The notes: generated by a model from the letters alone, not told the origin. DNA of 64,000 nt from Acinetobacter lwoffii (GCF_024129735.1 NZ_JAMXXK010000006.1:21188-85187), one strand, 5' to 3'; shown: positions 49,739 through 58,942, counted from the first letter of the stretch. Numbers and translations are program-made.

Positions 49739-51121
49739 TTAGAGCGACTGAGGTAGCGTCGGATGATGCTCTTGAGTAAGTAAGACTCGTAGTTCCTGCT
49801 GCTGTTCCGGATTTAACTGTTGCTGGATCATTTGCAATACAGCAAGCGGTGTGACGGGTTCGGTGACCGTTTCCAGTAAAGTATCTTCGGGCGAAATATC
49901 TCTATTTCGCTGCAATTCCAGCTCTGCGTAGATCTGATCAAACTGGGTTTTCATACTTTCAAGATGAATGGGGTGCAGCTGTTTATTTTCCAGTTTCAGA
50001 CATTGAAAGCCTTGCGCCTGTTCCAGTAATTCAGGTCGGTTGCCGGTCGCAATAATCTGCAAGTTAGGAAAAGCCTGATGCAGGCGTGACAGGATCACTG
50101 CTGCCATCTCCTGGTCCAGCTGATGATCAATCGCATCAATCAGTAAAACGCCTGTACCTTCCTGACACGGAAATAAACTGTTGGGATTCAACAGGCAAAG
50201 CCGCCGCACAATATCGCCCACCAGCGCAATCCAGTTGCGGATACTGTTGGGCAGTTGCTGGAAGCTAAAGGTCTGTTGCTGATAGGTCACCATCAATTGC
50301 AGCTTGGGCTGGTATTTTAAATAAATCTGGCTGATTTCTGGCAGGATCAGCGACAAGGCCTGTTTTAAAGCGGTGAGATTCGGTGCATGCAGATGTGCCT
50401 GGGCTTTCTCGATCTGCCGGGTCAGTTCATCTCCGCGAATATCCTCTGGCTGATGCAAGGCACGCGACAAAATCTGGTCCATAATCTTGGCACTTTGCGC
50501 ATTTTCAATATCACTGATTTCACGAAACCATTCAAAAAAACGGGCAAAAGTGGTGAAAGGAATCGCAGCTATTTCATAAGCATGTGCAGACTGGAGAATG
50601 ACCGGGTTATTTTTGCTGAGCAGATTGACTTCATTGGTAAAGCGTTCAGCCGGATAATAGGCAATTAGCGGCAAACCGAGCAGGGGATCGTGCAAGCGGG
50701 CTTTGTGATACAGGCTGAGCACGCTTTCAAGCTGTGAGGTTTCTGCTTTGCTAAAGCCCAGACCCTGACTGTTTAGGGTCTTGTAGATTTGCCATGAACA
50801 GCTTTGTAGGTTCGCAGGCTCGGACTGACTGGATTCTGGCAAGCTGCCCATCTCTTCAGGAAAACCAATCCGGATATCGATTTTGGATTGCAGCCGGTTT
50901 TGCATGATGTCCTGATCTTGCATTACCAGACCCGCGGCACGGCTGTCGCGATAACGGGCTGCAAACCAGGTCAGTGCCTGATAGCTAAAACGTAAAAGCG
51001 TGGTTTTGCCAGCTCCCTGATTGCCCAGAATCAAGGTGACCGGGCATTGCGGATAATTAAACTGGAGCTGAATGTCGGAAAAATGCAGAGTGTGTTTCAG
51101 TTGGAGCGCTTGGATGTGCAT
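49739..51121 (-). CDS. AAA/ABC-type ATPase with degenerate active-site motifs
   Basis: A 460-aa protein of the class of predicted ATPases that carry a central FxEWF segment (here FFEWFREISDIENAQ, about 195-209). Walker A is intact: GNQGAGKTT (33-41). But the signature position, usually S-x-G-E/Q-R, reads LPNSIRN (290-296); Walker B reads VLLIDAID with Ala330 in place of the catalytic Glu; and the switch region reads ATGNRPELL, with Asn361 where His is usual. So it probably binds ATP but hydrolyses it poorly or not at all. It follows the helicase gene by 41 bp and forms hisIE-helicase-ATPase. Function unknown; a DNA-transaction role is inferred from its partner. Confidence 0.8.
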   Translation of the reverse strand: MHIQALQLKHTLHFSDIQLQFNYPQCPVTLILGNQGAGKTTLLRFSYQALTWFAARYRDSRAAGLVMQDQDIMQNRLQSKIDIRIGFPEEMGSLPESSQSEPANLQSCSWQIYKTLNSQGLGFSKAETSQLESVLSLYHKARLHDPLLGLPLIAYYPAERFTNEVNLLSKNNPVILQSAHAYEIAAIPFTTFARFFEWFREISDIENAQSAKIMDQILSRALHQPEDIRGDELTRQIEKAQAHLHAPNLTALKQALSLILPEISQIYLKYQPKLQLMVTYQQQTFSFQQLPNSIRNWIALVGDIVRRLCLLNPNSLFPCQEGTGVLLIDAIDHQLDQEMAAVILSRLHQAFPNLQIIATGNRPELLEQAQGFQCLKLENKQLHPIHLESMKTQFDQIYAELELQRNRDISPEDTLLETVTEPVTPLAVLQMIQQQLNPEQQQELRVLLTQEHHPTLPQSL

Positions 51122-51162
51122 AGATCACCTGTCCTATGATGTTTACATCCATGCCATGCACT

Positions 51163-52677
51163 TTAACCGACTGCCTGCCGAAGCGACTGCGGCATTTTGA
51201 TCTTCAGTTGCTGAATCAGGTCATAAATGTGATGAATATTTAAACTCACTTTAGCACGTGTACAGGCCACGTAAAGTAATCTTAATTCTTCATCACTAAT
51301 TTTATGGTCTTTTTCATTGAGCTTAAACTGATAGTCATCTTCAATATGAACCCGATCCCATTCCAGACCTTTGGCCTTGTGCGCCGTGGAAATAATATAG
51401 TCAGCTTGGGCAATCGGGGTGATTTTAGCCAGGGCTTTTTTCAGCGGATCAGTCCCATGTTCGTCCACCAGTTTGACCAGTGGCTTGATGTCACTGCCTT
51501 CATTGGTTTCACAATATTCATGGACATCATGCCAGGAGTTGAACCAGGCTAGTTCCGGCACATCAACCACACGTTTGCCCTGTTTCAGCATGGCAGCCGC
51601 ATCGACAAAACGATTCAGTTTGACATGGTCGGCTTGCAGGCTGACTTTATCACCACGAACTAAACCCGCTAATAACAATTCCATGGCGCGGGCATTGGTC
51701 CGGCATAAAATTGCATCGCGCATTTTGGTATGCGGTTTATTCACGACTTTAGAGTCTAATTGCGGATTGCCGAGTAAAGGCACAGTTTCATTTAAGGCAC
51801 CTAAAATGGCATTGGCATTCAGGGCAATTTCAGGACCGAAACGAAATGAGGTGGTCAGACGTGATTCTGGTAAGGGCAGTTGCTGCATGGCATTGACTGC
51901 ACCACGCCAGGCATAAATCTGCTGATGCGCGTCTCCGACATAAATCACCTGGGTGCTGCGCTGTTTCAGCAAAATCCCCAGCATTAAGGGATCGGCATCT
52001 TGGGCTTCATCGAATAGTACATAATCGGCCGGGATGTTCGGCTCGGACAGCGCCCAGAGTTTCAGGTAAATGTCATGACCGATACCGGCCTGATGATTTG
52101 GATCAATCGACTCTAACCAGCGCCGTTCGACTGCCGGATAAAGTTTCTTCTGTAAAGTCTCGATATCATCTGGATGCAACCAGCTCGGTGCCTGGATATG
52201 CCGTGGGGCAGGGTATTGCGAACTGGTCGAACAAAAATAACCGACAGCATTGGCGACTAAACTCGCCAGACGCGAAGGCATCAAGACATATTTCTCATAA
52301 CGTCCGCCCATCATGCGGCGCATGGTCATCGGTTCAAGCCGGTATTCTTTGGCAATAAAACTCGGACTCAAGCGTGGCAAGCGCAGTTTGTCGGTGACTC
52401 CACGTGGAACACTGCGAAACGCCAGCGAGTGAAAAGTACGGCAATCCACACCCCGGTGAAACTTGGCCTGTGCTTCACTGGCAATTGCCTTGTTAAAAGC
52501 CAGATACATGCCACGTCTTTGCAGCATGGCATCACTGATCATTTGCAGGGTAGTGGTTTTACCTGTGCCTGCATAGGCAATGACTTTAAAGGATTTACCC
52601 AGACGTGCGTTATCAATGGCAGTCGCCTGCTCATAGGTCGCGGTCGGTTTTTTTAAATCAGACACAGATGAATTCAA
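51163..52677 (-). CDS. UvrD-like superfamily 1 helicase, FBH1 type
   Basis: A 504-aa SF1A helicase with a full motif set: Q motif TYEQATAID, Walker A AGTGKT (36-41), Ia YLAFNKAIA, TFHSLAF, motif II DEAQD (223-227), motif III GDAHQQIYAWRG (248-259), IV SFRFGPEIA, V AHKAKGLEWDRV (432-443) and VI YVACTRAK (469-476). GD-x-HQQIY-x-RGAVNA and SFRFG-x-EIA resemble eukaryotic FBH1, an anti-recombinase that strips Rad51. No nuclease domain is present. It begins 3 bp after hisIE ends and is followed by the odd ATPase. It looks active, but its cellular job is unknown. Confidence 0.88.
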   Translation of the reverse strand: MNSSVSDLKKPTATYEQATAIDNARLGKSFKVIAYAGTGKTTTLQMISDAMLQRRGMYLAFNKAIASEAQAKFHRGVDCRTFHSLAFRSVPRGVTDKLRLPRLSPSFIAKEYRLEPMTMRRMMGGRYEKYVLMPSRLASLVANAVGYFCSTSSQYPAPRHIQAPSWLHPDDIETLQKKLYPAVERRWLESIDPNHQAGIGHDIYLKLWALSEPNIPADYVLFDEAQDADPLMLGILLKQRSTQVIYVGDAHQQIYAWRGAVNAMQQLPLPESRLTTSFRFGPEIALNANAILGALNETVPLLGNPQLDSKVVNKPHTKMRDAILCRTNARAMELLLAGLVRGDKVSLQADHVKLNRFVDAAAMLKQGKRVVDVPELAWFNSWHDVHEYCETNEGSDIKPLVKLVDEHGTDPLKKALAKITPIAQADYIISTAHKAKGLEWDRVHIEDDYQFKLNEKDHKISDEELRLLYVACTRAKVSLNIHHIYDLIQQLKIKMPQSLRQAVG

Positions 52678-52680
52678 GGC

Positions 52681-53463
52681 TTAATACTGACGATTGGCTT
52701 TTTCAACCAGGCCGGACAAGCCTTGGCGACGTGCCAATTCATTTAATACCAATTGCACATCCAGGTCGAAATAGCCGAGCATGACGATAGTATGGAACCA
52801 AAGATCTGCGACTTCATAAATCAGATCATTTTTATGATCTGCGGAAGCATCCTGATCAAAATCTTTGGCTGCCAGTATGGTTTCAAAGCTTTCTTCACCG
52901 ACTTTTTCCAGAATCTTGTTCAGGCCTTTATGGTACAGCTTGGCCACATAAGATGAGTCCGGATCAGCCTGTTTGCGTTCTGCCATCATTTGGCCCAGAT
53001 AAGACAAGACTTCGACCTGTTCAGATTGGGCTGTTGAGGCTTCCATCGCCAGCGTATGTGGATTAGCAGATTTTTCGCCATAAATCGCAGACGGATCTTT
53101 CAGCTGTGCATCGACAATTTCCCAGCCATTTGGGGTGAGCTTGCGATAGAAGCATGATTCACGGCCAGTATGACAGGCGATACCGCCATGTTGTTCAATT
53201 TGCAGCACAATCACATCGGCATCACAGTCCAGACGGATTTCATGTACGGTCTGAAAATGTCCTGATTCTTCGCCCTTATGCCATAACTTGTTGCGTGAAC
53301 GGGAGAAATACACTGCCTGATTTTTTCCGGCAGTTAAAGCCAAGGCTTCACGGTTCATCCAGGCCACCATCAACACACGTCCAGTTTGATGATGCTGGGC
53401 AATGGCAGGGACTAATCCTTGTTCGTTAAATTTTACTTCATCGAGCCATTGCGCGTTGTTCAT
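52681..53463 (-). CDS. hisIE: Bifunctional phosphoribosyl-AMP cyclohydrolase / phosphoribosyl-ATP pyrophosphatase
   Basis: HisIE catalyses steps 2 and 3 of histidine synthesis. The N-half is HisI, with zinc ligands in [19 protein letters not shown] and the nearby Cys; the C-half is HisE with [13 protein letters not shown] and [19 protein letters not shown]. The start [12 protein letters not shown] at 53463 is preferred over an in-frame Met eight codons upstream; it has GGAA seven bases before. No other his genes are adjacent. Two unrelated genes follow in the same orientation with a 3-bp gap. Confidence 0.92.
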   Translation of the reverse strand: MNNAQWLDEVKFNEQGLVPAIAQHHQTGRVLMVAWMNREALALTAGKNQAVYFSRSRNKLWHKGEESGHFQTVHEIRLDCDADVIVLQIEQHGGIACHTGRESCFYRKLTPNGWEIVDAQLKDPSAIYGEKSANPHTLAMEASTAQSEQVEVLSYLGQMMAERKQADPDSSYVAKLYHKGLNKILEKVGEESFETILAAKDFDQDASADHKNDLIYEVADLWFHTIVMLGYFDLDVQLVLNELARRQGLSGLVEKANRQY

Positions 53464-53752
53464 AAGGGTTTCCATCATTTCAATCAAAATATAAAAATAC
53501 GGATAGGAAATATCCGCTGATAGTGTACGTGATCTCGCAGCATTTGCAGCAAAAATCTGTGCTTGAAAGGACAGACTGTGTCGTGTGTTATCCAGATTGA
53601 TCTGCTTTTACCCAGATATTTTAAATCTGAGACATTAAAAATCAGCCCTGTGGGCTAATGCTGATCAGTTAAAGAATTTAGAAATAGACTCTTTAACTTT
53701 TTAGTCGTTCACGACGGAGTCTTAGCGTTTTAAATCAAATATTTGTAAATCA

Positions 53753-53784
53753 TTGGTTACTTTGGTTTCGCCCAAAGTAACCAA
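53753..53784. repeat. Palindrome with 13-bp arms
   Basis: Perfect arms TTGGTTACTTTGG and CCAAAGTAACCAA around TTTCGC. This stem resembles palindromic units that recur between genes in many gammaproteobacteria. No second copy is seen in this window. Confidence 0.8.
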
Positions 53785-53792
53785 AGGCATTT

Positions 53793-53889
53793 GTCATCCG
53801 CAAAACTCGTCAGCCACCATCCACTAGTAAATTTATCGCAGAAATAATCATTTTTTAATGTAGTCCTGCCTCAAACAGTTGCGGATGAC
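53793..53889. repeat. 97-bp unit bounded by 11-bp inverted repeats
   Basis: GTCATCCGCAA (53793-53803) and TTGCGGATGAC (53879-53889) flank a non-coding core. It has the outline of a very small MITE, but no target-site duplication or second copy was identified here. Confidence 0.6.
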
Positions 53890-53928
53890 TTTTCTACCTA
53901 TCAAATATAATCTTGAATTTAAAAAGAA

Positions 53929-53960
53929 AATGCCAGTCAATTATTTAACTGACTGGCATT
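53929..53960 (-). terminator. Palindromic terminator after the SDR gene (repeat copy A)
   Basis: AATGCCAGTCA...TGACTGGCATT with 15-bp near-perfect arms, followed on the minus strand by TTTCTTTTT. It lies 48 bp past the SDR stop. Its reverse complement matches the element at 63912-63943 at 30 of 32 positions. Confidence 0.85.
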
Positions 53961-54007
53961 AGCCCTGTAGGCGGCTCGTATTTTAATTAAATTGTCCGTA
54001 TGAAAAA

Positions 54008-54895
54008 TTACCAGTGTTCGCCCGGGAACAGACGCGCATATGCTTTTTGCACCAAGTTTAATTTTTGTGGTTGGCCCACAGATGCACTTGAACTTGGGAA
54101 CAGGTTATAACCAATCGACATCAAGACATTGTTGATATCCGGTGCAATGGAATAGGTAATGGAGGCCAGACGGCCCAAACCGGTTGCCACTTTCTTCGGG
54201 CGTTTCACAATCGCATAGGCAATCAGGTCAGCCGCTTGTTCCGGAGAAAGTGTTGGGACATATTTATAAATTTTGGTTGGCGCAATCATCGGGGTGCGCA
54301 CCAAAGGCATATAGATCGATGTGATTGCGATTTTGTGCGAATGCACTTCTGCAGACAGGCAGCGGCTAAAGGCATCCAGCGCAGCTTTTGATGCGACATA
54401 GGCCGAAAAGCGGGTGGCATTGGCCAGTACGCCAATCGAACTGATATTAATAATATGACCCGCACGACGAATCATCATTTGCGGCAGGATATTCATGACC
54501 AGACGCACGGCGCCAAAATAGTTCAGCTGCATAGTCCGTTCAAAATCATGAAAACGATCTACTGACTCGTGTACCGCACGGCGAATCGAACGTCCTGCAT
54601 TATTGATCAGAATATCAATATGATCGACTGAGGCAATAATCTGTTTGGAAACTTCATCAATCGCTTCCATATTGTTTAAATCACATGGAAAGATTGAGGC
54701 TTTGCCGCCTTTGGCTTCAATTTCTGATTTTACTTGTTCTAGGGTTTCCTGAGTACGGGCCACCAGTAAAACATGGGCACCTGCATCAGCCAGTTGATGT
54801 GCTGTCGTTAAACCAATACCGCTGGATGCACCGGTAATCAGGACGGTTTTACCTGCAACACGTTTTTCCAGTTGTTTGTGTAGTCTAGTTTTCAC
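54008..54895 (-). CDS. Short-chain dehydrogenase/reductase
   Basis: A 295-aa classical SDR. The cofactor loop TGASSGIG is near residue 24, NNAG follows, and the catalytic set is Ser (INISSIG), Tyr and Lys (YVASKAA). The start is GTG at 54895 with AGGGATA upstream, giving KTRLHKQLEKRVAGKTVLITG; an upstream TTG is less likely. The C-terminal extension (SPEQAADLIAYAIVKRPKKV...) resembles acyl-chain or ketoacyl-handling SDRs, so a lipid or wax-related substrate is possible, but this is not shown by sequence. Confidence 0.88.
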   Translation of the reverse strand: MKTRLHKQLEKRVAGKTVLITGASSGIGLTTAHQLADAGAHVLLVARTQETLEQVKSEIEAKGGKASIFPCDLNNMEAIDEVSKQIIASVDHIDILINNAGRSIRRAVHESVDRFHDFERTMQLNYFGAVRLVMNILPQMMIRRAGHIINISSIGVLANATRFSAYVASKAALDAFSRCLSAEVHSHKIAITSIYMPLVRTPMIAPTKIYKYVPTLSPEQAADLIAYAIVKRPKKVATGLGRLASITYSIAPDINNVLMSIGYNLFPSSSASVGQPQKLNLVQKAYARLFPGEHW

Positions 54896-55140
54896 GTTTG
54901 TTATCCCTAATTTGAAGTCAGCGTTCAAATTATTTTTATTAAAGGTCTATGGCGCTCTAACAGAAGATGAGAGCGAAGGTGAGTCCAGATATGATAACCA
55001 ATTCTTCAGGAAAATCTATAAATTAAAGTATTGAAATTAAAATAAAAATTAGAGTAATTGCTCTATTTGTGTTCACTCTTTCATTTAACTTTTAACATGA
55101 AAATAAAAAGTAAAGCAAGTGGCTGTTTTAGAAAATAAAT

Positions 55141-55169
55141 AAAAAAACCTCACCAAAATGATGAGGTTT
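55141..55169 (-). terminator. Terminator of the O-acetylhomoserine sulfhydrylase gene
   Basis: On the minus strand AAACCTCA, loop, TGAGGTTTTTTT, 22 bp past the stop codon. Confidence 0.85.
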
Positions 55170-55190
55170 CGAAGCGGCTCGGGCACCTTT

Positions 55191-56468
55191 TTAAACGGCC
55201 GCCAGCGCCTGTTCCAGATCGGCAATCAGGTCATCACTATGTTCAATCCCAATGGATAAACGCACCATATCCTCACTGACGCCTGCCGATTTTAACTCTT
55301 CGGCATTGAGCTGACGATGCGTAGTAGTCGCCGGATGGCAGGCCAGACTTTTAGCGTCGCCGATATTGACCAGACGGGTGAACAATTGCAGGGCATCAAT
55401 AAAACGTGTGCCGCCTTCGAGACCATGTTCTACCCCAAAGGTCAGAATGGCAGAAGGTTTACCTTTCACATATTTCTGTGCCAAGGCATGCTGTGGGTGA
55501 TCTTTCAGGCCGGCGTAATTGACCCATTTCACTTTAGGATGTTTTTGCAGATATTCAGCGACTTTCAGTGCATTTTCGGTATGACGTTCCATACGCAAGC
55601 TTAAAGTTTCCAGACCTTGCAGAATCAAAAACACATTCTGCGGACTGATCGCAGCGCCGGTATTACGCAGTGGCACTACACGCGCACGTGCGATATATGC
55701 TGCTTCCCCCAAAACTTCGACATAGTTCACGCCATGGTAGCTTGGATCAGGCGTATTCAGGGCAGGGAAACGTTCAGGGTATTTACCCCACGGGAATTTG
55801 CCGCTATCCACAATAATGCCGCCAATTGAATTGCCATGACCACCGATATATTTGGTCAGGGAATGCACCACAATATCCGCACCAAAGTCGAAAGATTTTT
55901 GTAGTACTGGGGTGGCAACGGTATTGTCGACAATCACCGGTACGCCATATTCATGTGCAATTTTAGCAATGGCTTCCAAATCAATAATATTACCCAGCGG
56001 GTTACCAATCGATTCCACAAAAACCAGTTTGGTTTTTTCATCAATCAAGTCATGCAGACTTTCCGGTTGTTCATAATCAAAGAAACGGACTTCAATACCC
56101 TGTTTGGGCAGGGTGTGCGCAAAAAGATTATAGGTACCTCCGTAAAGCGTTGACACAGAAGCAATGTTGTCACCCGCTTCCGCAATGGTCTGAATCGCAT
56201 AAGTAATCGCAGCCATGCCAGAGGCCAAAGCCAGCGCGCCAATTCCACCTTCCAGTGCTGCGACACGTTGTTCCAGAACCGCAGTGGTCGGGTTCATAAT
56301 TCGGGTATAGATATTGCCCTGAACCTTTAAATCAAAGAGATCGGCCCCATGTTGAGTATTGTCAAAGGCATAAGACGTGGTTTGGTAAATCGGCACTGCC
56401 ACAGCTTTGGTGGTTGCTTCTGGGGTATAACCTGCATGAATCGCAAGGGTTTCTGCTTTATAACTCAT
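55191..56468 (-). CDS. metY: O-acetylhomoserine sulfhydrylase
   Basis: A PLP enzyme of the Cys/Met metabolism family (425 aa) that makes homocysteine from O-acetylhomoserine and sulfide, and may also use O-acetylserine. The start [21 protein letters not shown] and the block [18 protein letters not shown] are typical of MetY. The PLP lysine is in [29 protein letters not shown] is near the C-terminus. It is monocistronic, with a palindromic sequence (56551-56571) upstream. The two sulfate-binding genes 5-7 kb away supply the same sulfur pathway, but no link is shown. Confidence 0.93.
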   Translation of the reverse strand: MSYKAETLAIHAGYTPEATTKAVAVPIYQTTSYAFDNTQHGADLFDLKVQGNIYTRIMNPTTAVLEQRVAALEGGIGALALASGMAAITYAIQTIAEAGDNIASVSTLYGGTYNLFAHTLPKQGIEVRFFDYEQPESLHDLIDEKTKLVFVESIGNPLGNIIDLEAIAKIAHEYGVPVIVDNTVATPVLQKSFDFGADIVVHSLTKYIGGHGNSIGGIIVDSGKFPWGKYPERFPALNTPDPSYHGVNYVEVLGEAAYIARARVVPLRNTGAAISPQNVFLILQGLETLSLRMERHTENALKVAEYLQKHPKVKWVNYAGLKDHPQHALAQKYVKGKPSAILTFGVEHGLEGGTRFIDALQLFTRLVNIGDAKSLACHPATTTHRQLNAEELKSAGVSEDMVRLSIGIEHSDDLIADLEQALAAV

Positions 56469-56776
56469 TCTGTTTGATCTTCTTGTTTAAGTTTATGGCT
56501 TGAGTGTAGCATTTTCACATATGAGTAAAAGTGCAATTTTATTGAAATAAATATATGAAATATTCATATATCGACCTGGATTTGAGTCGTTTATTTTACT
56601 GAAAACAACTGTTTAAAAAAACATCATCAATAAACTTGTAACAATGCATTGAAGTTCATGGCAATGGCTTATGTTTTCGCTGCTTTCTGCGTATAATAGC
56701 CGATTATTTTTTCGCTCATTTTTGAGCTGGGGTGGTTGTTTTAACCCCATTTGGTTTTTCAGTTGAGGAGTCCTAC
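56469..56776. other. Divergent promoter region between metY and ettA
   Basis: About 308 bp carrying both promoters. The notable element is a perfect palindrome at 56551-56571 (ATATATGAA ATA TTCATATAT), 83 bp before the metY start. TATAAT-like TATAATAG near 56693 is a plausible ettA -10. Confidence 0.6.
56551..56571. promoter_or_regulatory. Candidate operator upstream of metY
   Basis: ATATATGAA, spacer ATA, TTCATATAT: 9-bp perfect arms. A partial copy, CATATGAG, is at 56518-56525, closer to metY. The TGAA/TTCA ends recall MetR sites, but the spacing is 3 and not 5, so the regulator is not identified. Confidence 0.45.
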
Positions 56777-58438
56777 GTGGCCCAATATATTTACACGATG
56801 AACCGAGTGTCGAAGATGGTTCCGCCTAAGCGCGAAATTCTGAAAGACATCTCCTTATCATTTTTCCCAGGCGCTAAAATTGGTGTGCTTGGTTTAAACG
56901 GTGCAGGTAAATCTACCTTGCTTCGTATTATGGCGGGCGTAGATAAAGATTTCTCTGGTGAGGCACGTGCGCAACCGGGTACAAAAATCGGTTATCTTGA
57001 GCAAGAACCACCTTTAGATGAAACTAAAGACGTTCGTGGTAACGTCGAAGATGGTTTGCGTGAACCGCTTGATGCTTTAGCACGTCTTGATGAAGTCTTT
57101 GCTGAATATGCAGCAGAAGATGCAGATTTCGATGCACTTGCGAAAGAGCAAGAGAAGCTTGAAGCGATTATCCAGACTTGGGATGCGCATAACCTTGCGA
57201 ACCAGATGGATCAAGCTGCTGCAGCATTGAACCTGCCTGCATGGGATGCAGATGTATCTAAGCTTTCAGGTGGTGAACGCCGTCGTGTGGCACTTTGCCG
57301 TTTACTTCTGTCTAAGCCAGACATGTTGCTTCTCGATGAACCGACGAACCATTTAGATGCTTCATCTGTATCTTGGTTGGAACGTTTCTTGAAAGACTTC
57401 CCGGGTACCATCGTCGCGATTACGCATGATCGTTACTTCCTGGATAACGTAGCTGAATGGATTCTTGAGCTTGACCGTGGTATGGGCATTCCGTATCAAG
57501 GTAACTATTCTTCTTGGCTTGAGCAGAAAAATGCCCGTTTAGAGCAAGAGAACAAGCAGGAAGAATCTTTTGCTAAAGCATTGAAAAAAGAACTTGAATG
57601 GGTTCGTTCAAATGCCAAAGGTCAGCAAAAGAAAAACAAAGCGCGTATGGAGCGTTTTGAAGAGCTTAACTCACGCGAATTCCAACAGCGTAACGAAACC
57701 TCTGAAATCTACATTCCACCTGGTCCACGTCTGGGCAACAAGGTTGTAGAAGTTGAAGGCATCAGCAAATCGTTTGGTGATCGCTTACTGTACAAAGATT
57801 TAACGTTCACAGTACCACCTGCTGCCATTGTGGGTATTGTGGGTGAGAACGGTGCAGGTAAAACCACGCTATTCCGTATGATGACTGGTGAACAGCAACC
57901 AGATACCGGTACGGTAACGCTGGGTGAATCGGTTAAAGTGGCTTATGTCGGTCAGATCCGTGACACCTTAGACAACAACAAAACCGTTTGGGAAGAAGTG
58001 TCTGGCGGTCTGGATATCTTGAAGATTGGTGATTACGAAATTGCATCTCGTGCGTATATCGGTCGCTTTAACTTTAAAGGTCAGGATCAGCAAAAGCGTG
58101 TAGGTCAATTATCAGGTGGTGAGCGTAACCGTTTACAACTTGCGAAAATCCTGCAAATGGGCGCAAACGTGATTTTGCTGGATGAACCATCGAACGACTT
58201 GGACATCGAAACCTTGCGTGCACTTGAGGATGCCATTTTGGTATTCCCAGGTACTGTGATGGTGATCTCGCATGACCGTTGGTTCCTAGACCGTATTGCA
58301 ACGCACATCTTGTCATTCGAAGGTGAAACCCCTGAATTCTTCACTGGTAACTATGCTGAATTCGAAGAATATCGCCGTAAACGTGATGGTGATGATCTGG
58401 TAGCGAAGCGTCAAAAATATCGCAAAATCGGTGTTTAA
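56777..58438 (+). CDS. ettA: Energy-dependent translational throttle protein EttA
   Basis: EttA is an ABC-F protein that gates entry of initiation-stage ribosomes into elongation according to ATP/ADP. The start is GTG at 56777 behind GAGGAG, giving AQYIYTMNRVSKMVPPKR (553 aa); the open frame upstream is not coding. Two ABC domains are seen: Walker A GLNGAGKST and GENGAGKTT, signatures LSGGERRRVAL and LSGGERNRLQL, Walker B LLLDEPTNHLD and ILLDEPSNDLD. The charged linker between domains is present. Confidence 0.96.
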   Translation: MAQYIYTMNRVSKMVPPKREILKDISLSFFPGAKIGVLGLNGAGKSTLLRIMAGVDKDFSGEARAQPGTKIGYLEQEPPLDETKDVRGNVEDGLREPLDALARLDEVFAEYAAEDADFDALAKEQEKLEAIIQTWDAHNLANQMDQAAAALNLPAWDADVSKLSGGERRRVALCRLLLSKPDMLLLDEPTNHLDASSVSWLERFLKDFPGTIVAITHDRYFLDNVAEWILELDRGMGIPYQGNYSSWLEQKNARLEQENKQEESFAKALKKELEWVRSNAKGQQKKNKARMERFEELNSREFQQRNETSEIYIPPGPRLGNKVVEVEGISKSFGDRLLYKDLTFTVPPAAIVGIVGENGAGKTTLFRMMTGEQQPDTGTVTLGESVKVAYVGQIRDTLDNNKTVWEEVSGGLDILKIGDYEIASRAYIGRFNFKGQDQQKRVGQLSGGERNRLQLAKILQMGANVILLDEPSNDLDIETLRALEDAILVFPGTVMVISHDRWFLDRIATHILSFEGETPEFFTGNYAEFEEYRRKRDGDDLVAKRQKYRKIGV

Positions 58439-58460
58439 TCATCTCCGACTTTTGTAAATA

Positions 58461-58488
58461 AAAAACCAGCCTCAGGGCTGGTTTTTTT
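58461..58488. terminator. Bidirectional terminator after ettA
   Basis: AAAAACCAGCC, loop TCAG, GGCTGGTTTTTTT; also ends the convergent zinc-ribbon membrane gene. Confidence 0.92.
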
Positions 58489-58514
58489 ATGTTTATTATA
58501 TGGTGGAGGGTAAA

Positions 58515-58856
58515 TTAGATTTCCCACTCATGATTACATTCACGGCATTTCCATTTCTTTTGTGTTTGCATGAATGCCTGCATTGAAATTTTAAAATCAG
58601 GTAGATCTTTATAGAACATAAAACCTGCGATCAAAGAAAGAATAAAGACGATCACAGTCGCAGTCTGTAAAGTGGTACCTGCACCATCGCCAAAAATCCA
58701 CATCGCGATGCTAATAATGACCAGTAATAATAACAGGAACAGGGCAGGGACCAGAAACATTAAGCTTTTAGGAACCACTGGACGTGGAGCTGCTTGACCT
58801 GGCTGGGCCACTGGCATGATTTTCGGGCTTTGACACTTAGGGCAACGATATTGCAT
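58515..58856 (-). CDS. Membrane protein with split zinc ribbon
   Basis: A 113-aa protein with CPKC at the N-terminus (residues 5-8) and CREC at the C-terminus (about 104-107), and two membrane helices between (FLVPALFLLLLLVIISIAMW and TATVIVFILSLIAGFMF). The two knuckles could meet to form one zinc ribbon on the cytoplasmic side, WKCRECNHEWEI being a typical ribbon half. No function is known. It is monocistronic. Confidence 0.8.
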   Translation of the reverse strand: MQYRCPKCQSPKIMPVAQPGQAAPRPVVPKSLMFLVPALFLLLLLVIISIAMWIFGDGAGTTLQTATVIVFILSLIAGFMFYKDLPDFKISMQAFMQTQKKWKCRECNHEWEI

Positions 58857-58942
58857 TACAACTCCAAAATTCTAAATTACTGATTATTTTATCGGAAGAT
58901 GCGAAGAAACCGAAATATTGCCCAACATAAAATATACAGGCA

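Larger units (their letters stand above)
53464..54007. other. Repeat-rich intergenic region
   Basis: About 540 bp with no credible gene but several inverted repeats: TTGGTTACTTTGG / CCAAAGTAACCAA (53753-53784, 13-bp arms, 6-nt loop); GTCATCCGCAA / TTGCGGATGAC (53793-53889, 11-bp arms around a 75-nt core); and the palindromic terminator at 53929-53960. It must also hold the hisIE promoter near its left end. Confidence 0.75.

Noticed and set aside
49739..52677. Gabija-like defence system (ATPase plus UvrD-like helicase)
   Set aside because: The ATPase has no TOPRIM domain, the gene order is reversed, and the pair is tied to hisIE in a core-genome setting. Only the general resemblance remains.
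56469..56776. SAM riboswitch upstream of metY
   Set aside because: None of the known conserved cores was recognised; only a short DNA palindrome is present.
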